A stretch of DNA of 64,000 nt from Gemmatimonadota bacterium. GTDB taxonomy: Bacteria > Gemmatimonadota > Gemmatimonadetes > Gemmatimonadales > GWC2-71-9. Each line of letters starts with the position of its first letter. The stretch's first letter is position 1. Both the position numbers and the translations under genes were made by a program. The stretch spans positions 930,001-994,000 of the forward strand of contig JADJPD010000001.1 of assembly GCA_016713435.1 (NCBI GenBank), in the 5' to 3' direction. This document shows, piece after piece, positions 1 through 8,091 of the stretch. Under the pieces are notes generated by a model. The model was not told where the DNA came from, ran no database searches, and saw only the letters and a program-made list of their open reading frames with translations.

Positions 1-1414
1 TCTCCCGGTAGGCCACCCGCGGGCGCGTGAGCTCGGCGTGCACGCCGAACTTCTTCTCCAGCCGGCCCAGGATGATCTCGAAGTGCCGCTCGCCGCGGCC
101 ATGGATCAGCGTCTGGTGCAGCTCGGAGCTGTACTCGAAGTGGAAGGTCGGGTCCTCCTCGTGCAGCTTGTGCAGGCCCGCCGCCAGCTTGTCCTCCTCG
201 CCACGGTTCTTCACCAGCACGCCGCTGCTCGACACCGCCTCCGGGTAGGGGATCGGCTCCATGTGCACCGGGTGCTCGCGGGTGCAGAAGGTGTCGTTGG
301 TGTGCGTGTCCTTGAGCTTGGCCACCGAGCCGATGTCGCCGGCGTGGAGCTCCGGCACCTCGATGCGCTCACGGCCCTGCTGCACCGAGAGGTGGTTCAG
401 CTTCTCCGCCACGTTGTGCTCGTGGTTCCAGACCTCGTCGCCGCTCTTGATGGTGCCGCGGTAGAGGCGGAAGAGCGTCACGTCGCCCACGTGGGGCTCG
501 GAGATGGTCTTGAAGACGTGCCCCACCAGCGGGGCGTCGTCCGGCGCGCCGCCGGGAATGGGCGCCTCGGCGGGGGAGGGGAGCAGGTCCACGATCTCGG
601 TGAGCAGCGCCCGCATGCCGTACGTGAGCGTGGGGCTCCCCACCAGCATCGGGACGATCTCCCCCGAGGCGACACCCTTCTTGAGCGCCTTGACGATCTC
701 CTCGCGCGAGAGCTCCTCGCCGCCCAGGTAGCGCTCGAGCAGCGCATCGTCGGTGCTGGCGATGGCCTCCACCAGCTGCTCGTGGTACTTGGCGTAGGCG
801 GCCTTGGCCTCCTCCGGGAGCGGGCCCGTGTCGAACTCGCCCGTCTTGGTGCCCTTCCGGTAGAGCTGGGTCTCGTCCGTGAGCAGGTTCACGATGCCGT
901 GGAACTCGGCCCCGTTGCCCACCGGGATCTCCACCGGCACCACCTTGGGCGAGAGGTGCGCCTTCACGTCGTCGAACACGCGCTCGAAATTGGCGCGCTC
1001 GCGGTCCATCTGGGTCACGAACAGGAGGCGGGGGAGGTGCAGCTGGTCGCAGATCTCCCAGACCTTCTCGGTGCCCACTTCCACGCCGCCGGTGGCGTTG
1101 ATCACCACCACCGCCGAGTCGGCGGAATGGAGCGCCGCGGTGGCCTCGCCGAGGAAGTCGAGGAAACCCGGGGCGTCGATGAGGTTGATCTTGGTGTCCT
1201 GCCACTCGGCGATGCCGACGCCGAGGGAAATCGAGTGCTTGCGCTCGATCTCGTCTGCGGAGTAATCGGTGAGGGTGGTGCCTTCCTGGATGGACCCGTG
1301 GCGCTTGCTCGAGCCGGAAACGAACGCCAGGGCGTCTACGAGGGTCGTCTTGCCTGCCGCACCGTGACCGACGAAAGCCACGTTGCGGATGGCGTTTGTG
1401 CCATAGACCCGCAT
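1..1414 (-). CDS. EF-G-like translational GTPase (FusA2 type), 3' end cut off by window edge
   Basis: About 471 codons of a translation-factor GTPase related to elongation factor G are visible; the C-terminus lies beyond the left edge. G1 P-loop GHGAAGKT is at residues 16-23 and G3 is DAPGF at 80-84, where canonical EF-G has DTPGH. The G4 position reads TQMD at 134-137 instead of NKxD. The start is the ATG at 1414, preceded by a strong AAGGAGGT ribosome-binding site. The DAPGF variant and lack of a str operon (rpsL, rpsG, tuf) nearby favour an EF-G2/EF-G-like paralogue over the housekeeping factor. Such paralogues are thought to act at the ribosome, some in recycling or stress, but the precise role here is not readable. 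The domain II beta-barrel follows at about residue 290 onward. Confidence 0.85.
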   Translation of the reverse strand, partial: MRVYGTNAIRNVAFVGHGAAGKTTLVDALAFVSGSSKRHGSIQEGTTLTDYSADEIERKHSISLGVGIAEWQDTKINLIDAPGFLDFLGEATAALHSADSAVVVINATGGVEVGTEKVWEICDQLHLPRLLFVTQMDRERANFERVFDDVKAHLSPKVVPVEIPVGNGAEFHGIVNLLTDETQLYRKGTKTGEFDTGPLPEEAKAAYAKYHEQLVEAIASTDDALLERYLGGEELSREEIVKALKKGVASGEIVPMLVGSPTLTYGMRALLTEIVDLLPSPAEAPIPGGAPDDAPLVGHVFKTISEPHVGDVTLFRLYRGTIKSGDEVWNHEHNVAEKLNHLSVQQGRERIEVPELHAGDIGSVAKLKDTHTNDTFCTREHPVHMEPIPYPEAVSSSGVLVKNRGEEDKLAAGLHKLHEEDPTFHFEYSSELHQTLIHGRGERHFEIILGRLEKKFGVHAELTRPRVAYRE

Positions 1415-1563
1415 GGGGCCGACCTCCTTGAAGGGGTTGGGCTACAATGCCGCCCGGTGCGGGAGGTGTCAAATGGGCGGCAATGAGGCGGGGGTGAAGA
1501 GGCGTTCAGGCTGCCCCGCTCCAGCCCTTGCCCACGTCCCGGTCACGCCCGCACATTGCATCC

Positions 1564-1944
1564 ATGCTGCCGCCCCTGCGCCGCCTGACTGCCGCCCTGC
1601 TCCTCGTGCTCTTCGGCACGAGCTCGGTGGCGTCGAGCCTGCTCCACCAGTGCGGCACGGTGGAAGGCCCGGCGGCCATGGTGGCCGAGATGACGGCGCA
1701 CCATGGGCAGCACCATCACGACGGCACTCCGGCATCACCCACACAGCAGGGTCCTCGGCAGTGCCATTGCGTCGGTGATTCGTGCGGGGCGGCCGCCGCG
1801 AGCCTCCCGGCGAGCCCGGCTGCCGTCCCGGTGGTAACGGTCTTCCCGCTGGCGGCCCGGCCCCTCACGCTCACGGGGCTTGCTCCGAGCCGTTCCACGT
1901 GGGTCCTCCCGCAGGCGCAGCGCCCCCCGCCCATCCTGGGCTGA
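1564..1944 (+). CDS. Small secreted Cys/His-rich protein (CxCVxxxC family, member 1)
   Basis: A 126-residue protein with an N-terminal hydrophobic export signal (residues 1-25), then LLHQCG, a His cluster (HHGQHHHDG), the core CHCVGDSCG and a proline-rich tail ending LPQAQRPPPILG. The same order (leader, H/QC, His-rich stretch, CxCVxxxC, Pro-rich end) recurs in three other proteins of this window (34651-35065, 42981-43370, 47751-48164). No catalogued family is recognised with certainty; the layout recalls small DUF2946-type proteins that sit beside TonB receptors. His and Cys clusters suggest periplasmic transition-metal, probably copper, binding, which is inference. The ATG at 1564 was chosen because it gives a clean signal peptide. 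It lies upstream of cytochrome c genes. Confidence 0.6.
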   Translation: MLPPLRRLTAALLLVLFGTSSVASSLLHQCGTVEGPAAMVAEMTAHHGQHHHDGTPASPTQQGPRQCHCVGDSCGAAAASLPASPAAVPVVTVFPLAARPLTLTGLAPSRSTWVLPQAQRPPPILG

Positions 1945-2095
1945 TCCCTGGCCCGGCCCGGCGCCGGCCACCCGACGTTTTCCCAATTCACTGATTGCAG
2001 CCACCTGGGCGCCCCCGCGGCCCGAGCTGGCGCATGGCGGCCACCCGGCATCCGGGCCGGCCCGCCCCATCGGCTTCATGCCAAGGAACCCGACC

Positions 2096-2623
2096 ATGTC
2101 CATCGTCCGTTCTGCCACCCTGCCCGCGCTCGCGCTCCTGGCCATTGCCTGCGGTGGTGGCGACAAGGCCGCCACGCCCGCCGACTCCGCGGCGGCGGCC
2201 GCACCCGCCGCTGCGCCTGCGGCCACCCCGACCGCGGCTCCTGCCGCGTCCACCCTGCCCGAGGGCCAGTACGCCGTCTGCCAGGCCTGCCACCAGGCCA
2301 ACGGCGAAGGCGTCGAGGGCGCGTTCCCGCCGCTGGCGGGGTCTGAGATCCTGAACGGCCCGGCGGAGGTGCCGATCGCCATCGTGCTGCACGGCCTGCA
2401 GGGGCCGCTCACCGTGAAGGGCAAGCAGTACAACCAGATCATGGCTGCGTGGGGCCAGCTCTCCGACGAGGACATTGCCACCACGCTGACCTACGAACGC
2501 GGCTCCTGGGGCAACACCGGAAGCCCGGTGACCGCGGCGGAAGTGGCCGCGGTGCGGGCCGCCACCAAGGGCCGCACCGCGGCGTGGACCTGGGACGAGC
2601 TGCAGAAGGCCAAGCTCAAGTAA
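2096..2623 (+). CDS. Cytochrome c lipoprotein (single CxxCH)
   Basis: A 175-residue class I c-type cytochrome. The signal peptide ends in a lipobox (LAIAC, Cys19), followed by an Ala/Pro/Thr linker to about residue 52. The haem motif is CQACH at residues 62-66 and the probable distal ligand Met lies in the YNQIMAAW segment. It would be a membrane-tethered periplasmic electron carrier. The start at 2096 has AAGGA about 9 bases upstream. A CcmH-like gene begins 123 bases downstream, and a close paralogue whose haem motif is altered lies at 3481. The shared GSEI(L/V)NGPAE and SWGNTGS blocks show that the two cytochromes arose by duplication. Likely redox partners (oxidase, nitrite reductase) are not in the window. 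Confidence 0.88.
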   Translation: MSIVRSATLPALALLAIACGGGDKAATPADSAAAAAPAAAPAATPTAAPAASTLPEGQYAVCQACHQANGEGVEGAFPPLAGSEILNGPAEVPIAIVLHGLQGPLTVKGKQYNQIMAAWGQLSDEDIATTLTYERGSWGNTGSPVTAAEVAAVRAATKGRTAAWTWDELQKAKLK

Positions 2624-2746
2624 CGCGCCCGCGCGCACGTTCCGGGCGGGGGCACGGACCCCTCGACGACGTCAGGTGCCCACGCATCCATCTGGCGGCG
2701 GCGGGAGGCACCGACCCCCGCTCTGTTCTCTCCCCTGGGAGGCCCT

Positions 2747-3238
2747 GTGCTCACTTCCGCGCTGCTGCTGACGACGGCCCTGCTGCAGACGGCGCCGATC
2801 GACACCGCCAACGCCGACCTGCGCGCCACCGCCGCCGAGCGACGGGTGGCCGCCGAACTGATTGCGAGCCTGCAGAGTCCGTTCTGCCCGGGCCTCACCT
2901 TGCCGGCCTGCCCCAGCTGGCACGCCGACACCCTGCGCCGCTCCCTCCGCCGCCGCGTGTACGCCGGCGAATCCCCGGCTGCACTCCGGCAGGAGATGGC
3001 CAGCCGCTACGGCCAGGCGATCCTCGGCGAGCCGTCCTGGCAGGGCTTCGACGTGCTGGGATGGATCGGGCCGGGGGTCCTGCTCCTCGCCGGGATCGTC
3101 GGGGTGGTGGTGTTCCTGCGCCGGAAGCCCCCCGCGTCGGCCCCCGTCATGTCGGTACCCCCGCCCCCGCCTGCCCCGGGCAGCGAGGATGCCCGGCTGG
3201 TGGCGCAGCTGGCGGAGGAGCTGCGGGCCTCGGAATAG
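2747..3238 (+). CDS. CcmH-like cytochrome c maturation protein with CX7C instead of CxxC
   Basis: A 163-residue protein with a short N-terminal hydrophobic segment, a periplasmic CcmH-type helical domain (ESPAALRQEMASRYGQ resembles the conserved DAEIxxxLVxRYG region) and a C-terminal transmembrane helix at about residues 105-123, followed by a Pro-rich tail. CcmH normally reduces apocytochrome thiols through an LRCxxC motif; here the cysteines are FCPGLTLPAC, spaced CX7C. It sits between two cytochrome c genes, fitting a maturation role. Start is GTG at 2747 with GGGAGG eight bases upstream. No other ccm genes are in the window, so whether it serves a general haem-ligation system or the flanking cytochromes is inference. 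Confidence 0.75.
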   Translation: MLTSALLLTTALLQTAPIDTANADLRATAAERRVAAELIASLQSPFCPGLTLPACPSWHADTLRRSLRRRVYAGESPAALRQEMASRYGQAILGEPSWQGFDVLGWIGPGVLLLAGIVGVVVFLRRKPPASAPVMSVPPPPPAPGSEDARLVAQLAEELRASE

Positions 3239-3480
3239 TCCCGTCCAGCTTCGGGCTCTTGCACATTGAACAAGTTGGATGCATGATTGTCGCCAATACC
3301 TGATGCCGGAGGGGGCCATGGCCCGCTCCGGCATTGCGGTCGGCGGCCCCACCGCCAGCTCCACAACTCACACCCGACTTTCCGACCTCCTTCCCTGCCC
3401 GAACGGGGGAGGGCTCCGGCCGCCCGCGCGGCATCCTGCCGCGGGGGCTACGACTCACGATTCATCCCAGAGGTGTTCGC

Positions 3481-4017
3481 ATGTCGACTGCCCGTCTACT
3501 CGCCCCGCTCGCCCTGTGTGCCGGCCTGGCGGTGGCCCTGAGCCACCGCGCGGCCCCGGTCACGCCTGCCCCGGTCGCCGCCGCCCCGGTGACGGCGCCG
3601 GCGCTGCTCACCAGCTCGAGCGCCGCGCTCGCGCCGGCGGAGTCGCTGCCGAGCGGAGTGTACGGCACGGTGTGCGTCACCTGCTACCAGGCCAACGGCC
3701 AGGGCATGGAGGGGGCCTTTCCCCCGCTGGCGGGCTCCGAGATCGTGAACGGCCCGGCGGAGCGGCAGATCGCCATCGTGCTCTGGGGCCTGACGGGGCC
3801 GGTCACGGTGAAGGGGAAGAAGTACAACTCGATCATGTCGCCCTGGAACTCGCTCTCCGACGCGGACATCGCCACCACCATCACGTACGAGCGGCAGTCG
3901 TGGGGCAACACCGGCTCGGCCGTGACGCCCGCGCAGGTGGCCGCGGTGCGCGCGCTGACGAAGAACCGCAAGCAGCCCTGGACCTGGGACGAGCTGAGCA
4001 AGGCCAAGCTCAACTGA
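3481..4017 (+). CDS. Cytochrome c paralogue with CVTCY in place of CxxCH
   Basis: A 178-residue secreted paralogue of the cytochrome at 2096, aligning along the whole domain (GMEGAFPPLAGSEIVNGPAE, KKYNSIMSPWNSLSD, SWGNTGSAVTP). The expected haem-binding CxxCH is CVTCY at residues 65-69: codon TAC at 3685-3687 replaces the His codon. The probable distal Met (NSIMSPW) is retained. If the read is right, haem could still be tethered through two thioethers but would lack the proximal His, or the protein could be apo. A leader peptide covers residues 1-20 without a lipobox. A ribosome-binding site (AGAGGTG) precedes the ATG. The perfect hairpin after the stop closes the transcription unit. Confidence 0.85.
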   Translation: MSTARLLAPLALCAGLAVALSHRAAPVTPAPVAAAPVTAPALLTSSSAALAPAESLPSGVYGTVCVTCYQANGQGMEGAFPPLAGSEIVNGPAERQIAIVLWGLTGPVTVKGKKYNSIMSPWNSLSDADIATTITYERQSWGNTGSAVTPAQVAAVRALTKNRKQPWTWDELSKAKLN

Positions 4018-4036
4018 GCCTGGCGGCATCACGAAA

Positions 4037-4070
4037 CGGGCGCGGGGAGCCGGCGAGCTCCCCGCGCCCG
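4037..4070 (+). terminator. Strong stem-loop after the cytochrome c genes
   Basis: Perfect 14-bp inverted repeat (4037-4050 pairs with 4057-4070) with a six-base loop, 20 bases after the stop of the cytochrome gene. No T-run follows, so Rho-independent termination is likely but not certain. The rest of 4071-4379 holds no gene that I can support. Confidence 0.7.
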
Positions 4071-4379
4071 TCGTCATCTGGTCCCCGTCCCATCCGTGTC
4101 CTGCCGGTCGCCGCCCTCCACCCCCGCTCGGCTCCGTCCGCCACACCCGGCGCCCCGGTGACCGTCTCCCCGGCTCCCGGGCCCTCCCAGCCTGGAAGCC
4201 GATGCGGCGCCGGCACGCGCGCGACCCGTTTCATACCAATGGGTGAGGCACCCCCGCCTCAGCGTGGTCCGGCCGCCACACTGCAGTGAAGCTGCCGGGG
4301 GCGGTGACGCAGGACACAGGATGCCTGACGGGGCGGGCACCTTGCCGTTTCCCCGGGCGGGGGTACATTCGCCACCCTC

Positions 4380-6257
4380 ATGCTCTCCATCCTGTCAGGC
4401 TCATTGCTGGCCACGCTCACCTTCGCCGTGATGGGGGGGATGTTGCTGGGCCTCGGGCTCGGGGTGCGCCGCCTCTACGGCCTGCGCACGCTCACCCCGG
4501 ACGACGCGATGCTGGCGCCATGGGTGGGTTACGCCGCGACGGTGCTGGTGCTGCTCTGCTGGAACTTCCGGTTCGCCGTGGACACCCGCGCGTTCGTGCT
4601 GCTGGCCGCCCTCGGCGTGGCGGGGCTCGCGGCCAACCGGCGGGCGCTCCGGGCCCTGCTCGCGGACCACGGCACGCGGGTCCGCTGGCAGCGCGGGGTG
4701 CTGGTCCTGGTGGCGCTCTGGCTCGGCAACCGCGCACTCGGGCCCATGACCAACTGGGACTCCTCGCTCTACCACATGCAGGGGATGCGCTGGGCGGCGG
4801 AGCATCCTGCCATCCCCGGGATCGCCAACCTGTTCGGGCCGCTCGCGTTCAACAACGCCAGCCTCCTCTTCGGCGCGCTGTGGGACGTGGGGCCCTGGGA
4901 AGGGCGGGCGTGGCACGTGGCCAACGCGGGCCTCGTCACCATCTGGATCCTGACGGCGCTGCTCGCCGGCTTCCGGCTGGTGCGCCGGGACGGCGCGCCC
5001 CGGCCGGCCGACCTGTTCACCTTCCTCACGCTGGCGCTCGGCGTGAGCGTCGTGGCGAGCGACTCCTACGCGAGCTACGTGCCGGACGTGGCGCTCCACC
5101 TCACCCGCGTGGCGCTCATTGCCACCTGGTTCCGGCTGCTCACGGCCCCCCGGCGCGAGGGCCGGGCCGAGGCCTATGACCTCGTGGCCCTGGTGTTCAT
5201 CGCGGCCGTGGGCGTGGCCATCAAGATGAACGCGGCCATCTTCGCCACCCTGGTGGTGGGCACCGCGGCCGCGCTCTGGCTGCGGCGGCCGGCCGATGCG
5301 CCGCGGGTGCAGTCGCAGGCGGTGGCCTGGGCGCTGGTCATCGGGATCGGCTACGGCGTGGCGTGGACGGGGCGCGGCGTGGTCCTGAGCGGCTATCCGG
5401 TGTTCCCGAGCCAGGTGCTCGCGGCCCCGGTGCCGTGGCGGGCGCCGGCCGAGCACGCGCAGGCGGAGTTCGATTACGTGGTGCACTCCACCCGCCTGAC
5501 CTCGGGCAACTACGACTACGTGGCGGGCCGGGTGCAGGGCTATGCGGCCTGGGTGCCGCACTGGGCGGCGAACGTGCTGAAGTCGCCCTTCGACGTGGTG
5601 GTGCCGCTGGCGCTCACCCTCGCGGTGCTGCCCTTCCTGTTCCTCCCCGCGCCGCCGGGTCCGCGGGACCGGGGCGCATCCCGGGAGGCCTGGTGGATCA
5701 TGCTGCCGGCGTGCGTGGCCGTGGTGGCGTGGTTCGTGGTGGCCCCGGCCCCGCGCTACCTGACCGCCATCTTCTGGACCTTCCCGCTCCTCTACGCCGC
5801 GCAGGCCTACGCCCGCCACCAGGCCTGGGCCGAGCCCCGCTGGAATCGCCGCATCTTCGCGGCGGGGCTGGCGCTCGGCTTTGCCCCCATGATCCTGGCG
5901 CCGCTCGATGAGTGGGCCGCCGACCCCGGCCGCGGCAACCCGCTCCGGGTCCTGGCCCACGCCCTGGTGGTGGTGCCGCCGCCGGGCGAGCTGATGGAGC
6001 CGGCGGGGCAGGGCGCCACCACCCACGACTTCACCACCAGGAGCGGCATCGTGCTGCACGTGCCGGACAGCCGCTGCTGGGACCTGCCGCTCCCCTGCAC
6101 GCCGAACCCGGCGCCCAACCTGCGCCTGCGCGACCCGGACAACCTCGAGCGGGGCTTCGTGGTGGCGGGAGAGTGGGAAATGCAGGACTGGCCCGAGCCG
6201 TGGAAGGCCCGCTACAAGCAGGCCTGGGACCAGTCACAGGCCCTGGCGCACCCCTGA
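4380..6257 (+). CDS. Polytopic membrane protein, GT-C-like (possible membrane glycosyltransferase)
   Basis: A 625-residue protein with roughly twelve hydrophobic segments and a soluble C-terminal stretch of about 110 residues. The first large loop contains MTNWDSSLYHMQGMRW, an acidic/aromatic motif of the kind found in the first periplasmic loop of GT-C-fold glycosyltransferases and LIC_10190-type membrane proteins. Function is therefore guessed as lipid-linked sugar transfer or envelope polysaccharide assembly. It overlaps the next gene (an acyltransferase 3 family protein) by one base (TGATG), so the two are probably translationally coupled and act on the same envelope glycan. The ATG at 4380 follows a TACATT hexamer ten bases upstream that could be a -10 element of a nearly leaderless transcript. 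Confidence 0.6.
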   Translation: MLSILSGSLLATLTFAVMGGMLLGLGLGVRRLYGLRTLTPDDAMLAPWVGYAATVLVLLCWNFRFAVDTRAFVLLAALGVAGLAANRRALRALLADHGTRVRWQRGVLVLVALWLGNRALGPMTNWDSSLYHMQGMRWAAEHPAIPGIANLFGPLAFNNASLLFGALWDVGPWEGRAWHVANAGLVTIWILTALLAGFRLVRRDGAPRPADLFTFLTLALGVSVVASDSYASYVPDVALHLTRVALIATWFRLLTAPRREGRAEAYDLVALVFIAAVGVAIKMNAAIFATLVVGTAAALWLRRPADAPRVQSQAVAWALVIGIGYGVAWTGRGVVLSGYPVFPSQVLAAPVPWRAPAEHAQAEFDYVVHSTRLTSGNYDYVAGRVQGYAAWVPHWAANVLKSPFDVVVPLALTLAVLPFLFLPAPPGPRDRGASREAWWIMLPACVAVVAWFVVAPAPRYLTAIFWTFPLLYAAQAYARHQAWAEPRWNRRIFAAGLALGFAPMILAPLDEWAADPGRGNPLRVLAHALVVVPPPGELMEPAGQGATTHDFTTRSGIVLHVPDSRCWDLPLPCTPNPAPNLRLRDPDNLERGFVVAGEWEMQDWPEPWKARYKQAWDQSQALAHP

Positions 6258-7432
6258 TGCCCGCCCTGGCCGAGGCGCCCGCCGCCCCGCCGGCAGCCAC
6301 GCTGCAGGCGGGCCGCCTGACGCACACGCCGGTGCTCGACGGCGTCCGCGGGGTGGCGATCCTGCTCGTGTTCATCGTCCACTTCCGGTACCAGTCCAAC
6401 AGCAGCACGCTGGACCGCTTCGTGAGCGAGGCCACGCGCGCCGGCTGGATGGGCGTGGACCTCTTCTTCGTGCTGAGCGGGTTCCTGATCACCAGCATCC
6501 TGCTCGACACCAAGGCGCGGCCGCGCTACTTCCGGAACTTCTACGCCCGGCGGCTGGTGCGGCTCTTCCCCGTGTACTACGCCTTCCTGGCCGTCTTCTT
6601 CCTGCTGCTGCCCCGGGTGCTGTCGCCGGTGCCGGCGGAGCTCGCCGCGCTGGTGCCGCACCAGGGCTGGTACTGGCTGTACGGCGTGAACGTGCTGCAG
6701 GTGCTGTATCACGGCCAGCTGAGCTACTACAACACGCTGCACCTCTGGTCGCTCTCGGTGGAGGAGCAGTTCTACCTGGTCTGGCCGCTACTGGTCCGCC
6801 TGACACGGCCGCGCGTGCTGCTCGGCGCCTGCGTGGCGCTCATGGCGGGGGCGCTGGGCTTCCGGCTGGTGGCGGTGGGATGGAACCCGTGGGCGCCCTA
6901 TGCGCTCATGCCCGCGCGCATGGACGCGCTGGCGCTCGGGGGCGCGCTGGCGGTGCTGGCCCGGGAGGAGGCCGGGAGCGCGTGGCTCCGCCGGTGGTGG
7001 CGGCCGGTGGGCGGCGCGGCGGCCCTCGGGGCGCTCGGCATCGCGGCGGTGCTGGGAGGCTACCACGAGGATGCGTGGGCGGTGCTGACGGTAGGGTACC
7101 TGCTCAACGCGCTGGCCTTCGGCGCGCTGGTCACCGGGCTGCTGGCGGAGCCCGGGGCCGCCGCCTTCCGGCCGTTCCACTGGCGCTGGCTGCAATGGAC
7201 GGGCAAGGTGAGCTACGGCGCCTACGTGTACCACCTCCCGCTGCTGCTGGTGGTGGCGCCGGTCAAGGACTGGTTCCGCGCCCGGCCACCGCTCCTGGGC
7301 AGCCAGCTGCCGATGATGGGACTCTGGTTCGTGCTGATGTCGGCGTTCACGCTGGCGCTGGCCGGGCTCAGCTACCGCTTCTTCGAGCTGCCCTTCCTCC
7401 GCCTCAAGGACCGCTTCGGCGGCCCGCGATAG
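6257..7432 (+). CDS. Acyltransferase 3 family membrane protein (OafA/YrhL-like)
   Basis: A 391-residue integral membrane acyltransferase. The N-terminal motif LDGVRGVAILLVFIVHF carries the conserved His of the family (R/H essential pair), followed by GVDLFFVLSGFLIT, RRLVRLFPVYY and WSLSVEEQFYLVWP, all hallmarks of acyltransferase 3 proteins. About ten transmembrane helices are visible. These enzymes O-acylate (often O-acetylate) extracellular glycans, lipopolysaccharide or macrolides. No fused SGNH domain follows, so it ends with the membrane part. The start codon overlaps the stop of the preceding membrane protein, implying coupled translation and a joint role in modifying an envelope sugar polymer. 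The specific substrate cannot be inferred. Confidence 0.85.
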   Translation: MPALAEAPAAPPAATLQAGRLTHTPVLDGVRGVAILLVFIVHFRYQSNSSTLDRFVSEATRAGWMGVDLFFVLSGFLITSILLDTKARPRYFRNFYARRLVRLFPVYYAFLAVFFLLLPRVLSPVPAELAALVPHQGWYWLYGVNVLQVLYHGQLSYYNTLHLWSLSVEEQFYLVWPLLVRLTRPRVLLGACVALMAGALGFRLVAVGWNPWAPYALMPARMDALALGGALAVLAREEAGSAWLRRWWRPVGGAAALGALGIAAVLGGYHEDAWAVLTVGYLLNALAFGALVTGLLAEPGAAAFRPFHWRWLQWTGKVSYGAYVYHLPLLLVVAPVKDWFRARPPLLGSQLPMMGLWFVLMSAFTLALAGLSYRFFELPFLRLKDRFGGPR

Positions 7433-7439
7433 GCGCCGC

Positions 7440-8012
7440 TCACTCCATCCGCTGGAACCGGCTGAGCGGCAGGCCGGTGGCCACCCCGAGCAGCACCCCC
7501 CCACTCCCCAGCACCACCAGGATCAGCGCCAGGCCCGGCACGCCCCGCGGGAGGACGTCCCGATAGCGCATGTCGGTCACCAGGCTCGTGGCGGCCGCGA
7601 GCGACCAGCCCACGACGCTCGCCGGCACCCACGCCAGCACCGACCGGTAGCGCCGGCCGAGGAGCCAGGCCTGCCCGGCGCCCGTGAGGAGCCCGCCGAT
7701 GGCCACCAGGACGGGCAGGAAGTAGGGCAGAGGATGGTCCATCTCCCGCGCCACGTCGGTGACGAGGAACGGGAGGGCGAGGCAGGCGGTGGTCACCACC
7801 ACCCACGGGCCGGCGGCGCCCACGAGGGCGCGGCAGCGCCACGCCTGCACCGCCCCCACGCCGAGGCCCATGCCCGCCCCCACCAGCACCTGCAGCGCGC
7901 CGTTGCCCACCGCCTCTCCGAGCAGCGCCAGGCCGATGATGCAGGGAATGCCGAGCAGCCACCCGAGCCAGGTGGCCTGGATCCAGGGGCGGAGACGCGA
8001 GGGGTCACTCAT
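7440..8012 (-). CDS. Unrecognised integral membrane protein, last gene of the cyanophycin strand
   Basis: A 190-residue protein with about five transmembrane helices, Gly/Ala/Leu-rich, beginning MSDPSRLRPWIQATWLGWLL. No family is recognised. It lies 79 bases downstream of the Mur-ligase-like gene on the same strand and may be its co-transcribed last gene, or an independent gene. The ATG at 8012 was preferred to the upstream 8102 start because the intervening residues are polar and overlap the upstream coding region. No strong ribosome-binding site is visible. Its stop lies 7 bases from the converging acyltransferase gene. Confidence 0.6.
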   Translation of the reverse strand: MSDPSRLRPWIQATWLGWLLGIPCIIGLALLGEAVGNGALQVLVGAGMGLGVGAVQAWRCRALVGAAGPWVVVTTACLALPFLVTDVAREMDHPLPYFLPVLVAIGGLLTGAGQAWLLGRRYRSVLAWVPASVVGWSLAAATSLVTDMRYRDVLPRGVPGLALILVVLGSGGVLLGVATGLPLSRFQRME

Positions 8013-8091
8013 GCGGAAGCCATCCGGAGGTGGGGGGCCTTCCCGGGAAGGCGGCAGGATGCCCTGCAACCCGACATGGCGTGGGTCACCC

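Noticed and set aside
38..1486. Long plus-strand frame (482 residues) opposite the EF-G gene
   Set aside because: Composition is V/H/L/R-rich shadow of the GTPase on the other strand, which has clear motifs and a strong ribosome site.
3259..3287. Possible sigma-70-type promoter (TTGCAC-17-CATGAT) upstream of the second cytochrome
   Set aside because: Matches only about half of each hexamer; not better than chance in this gap.
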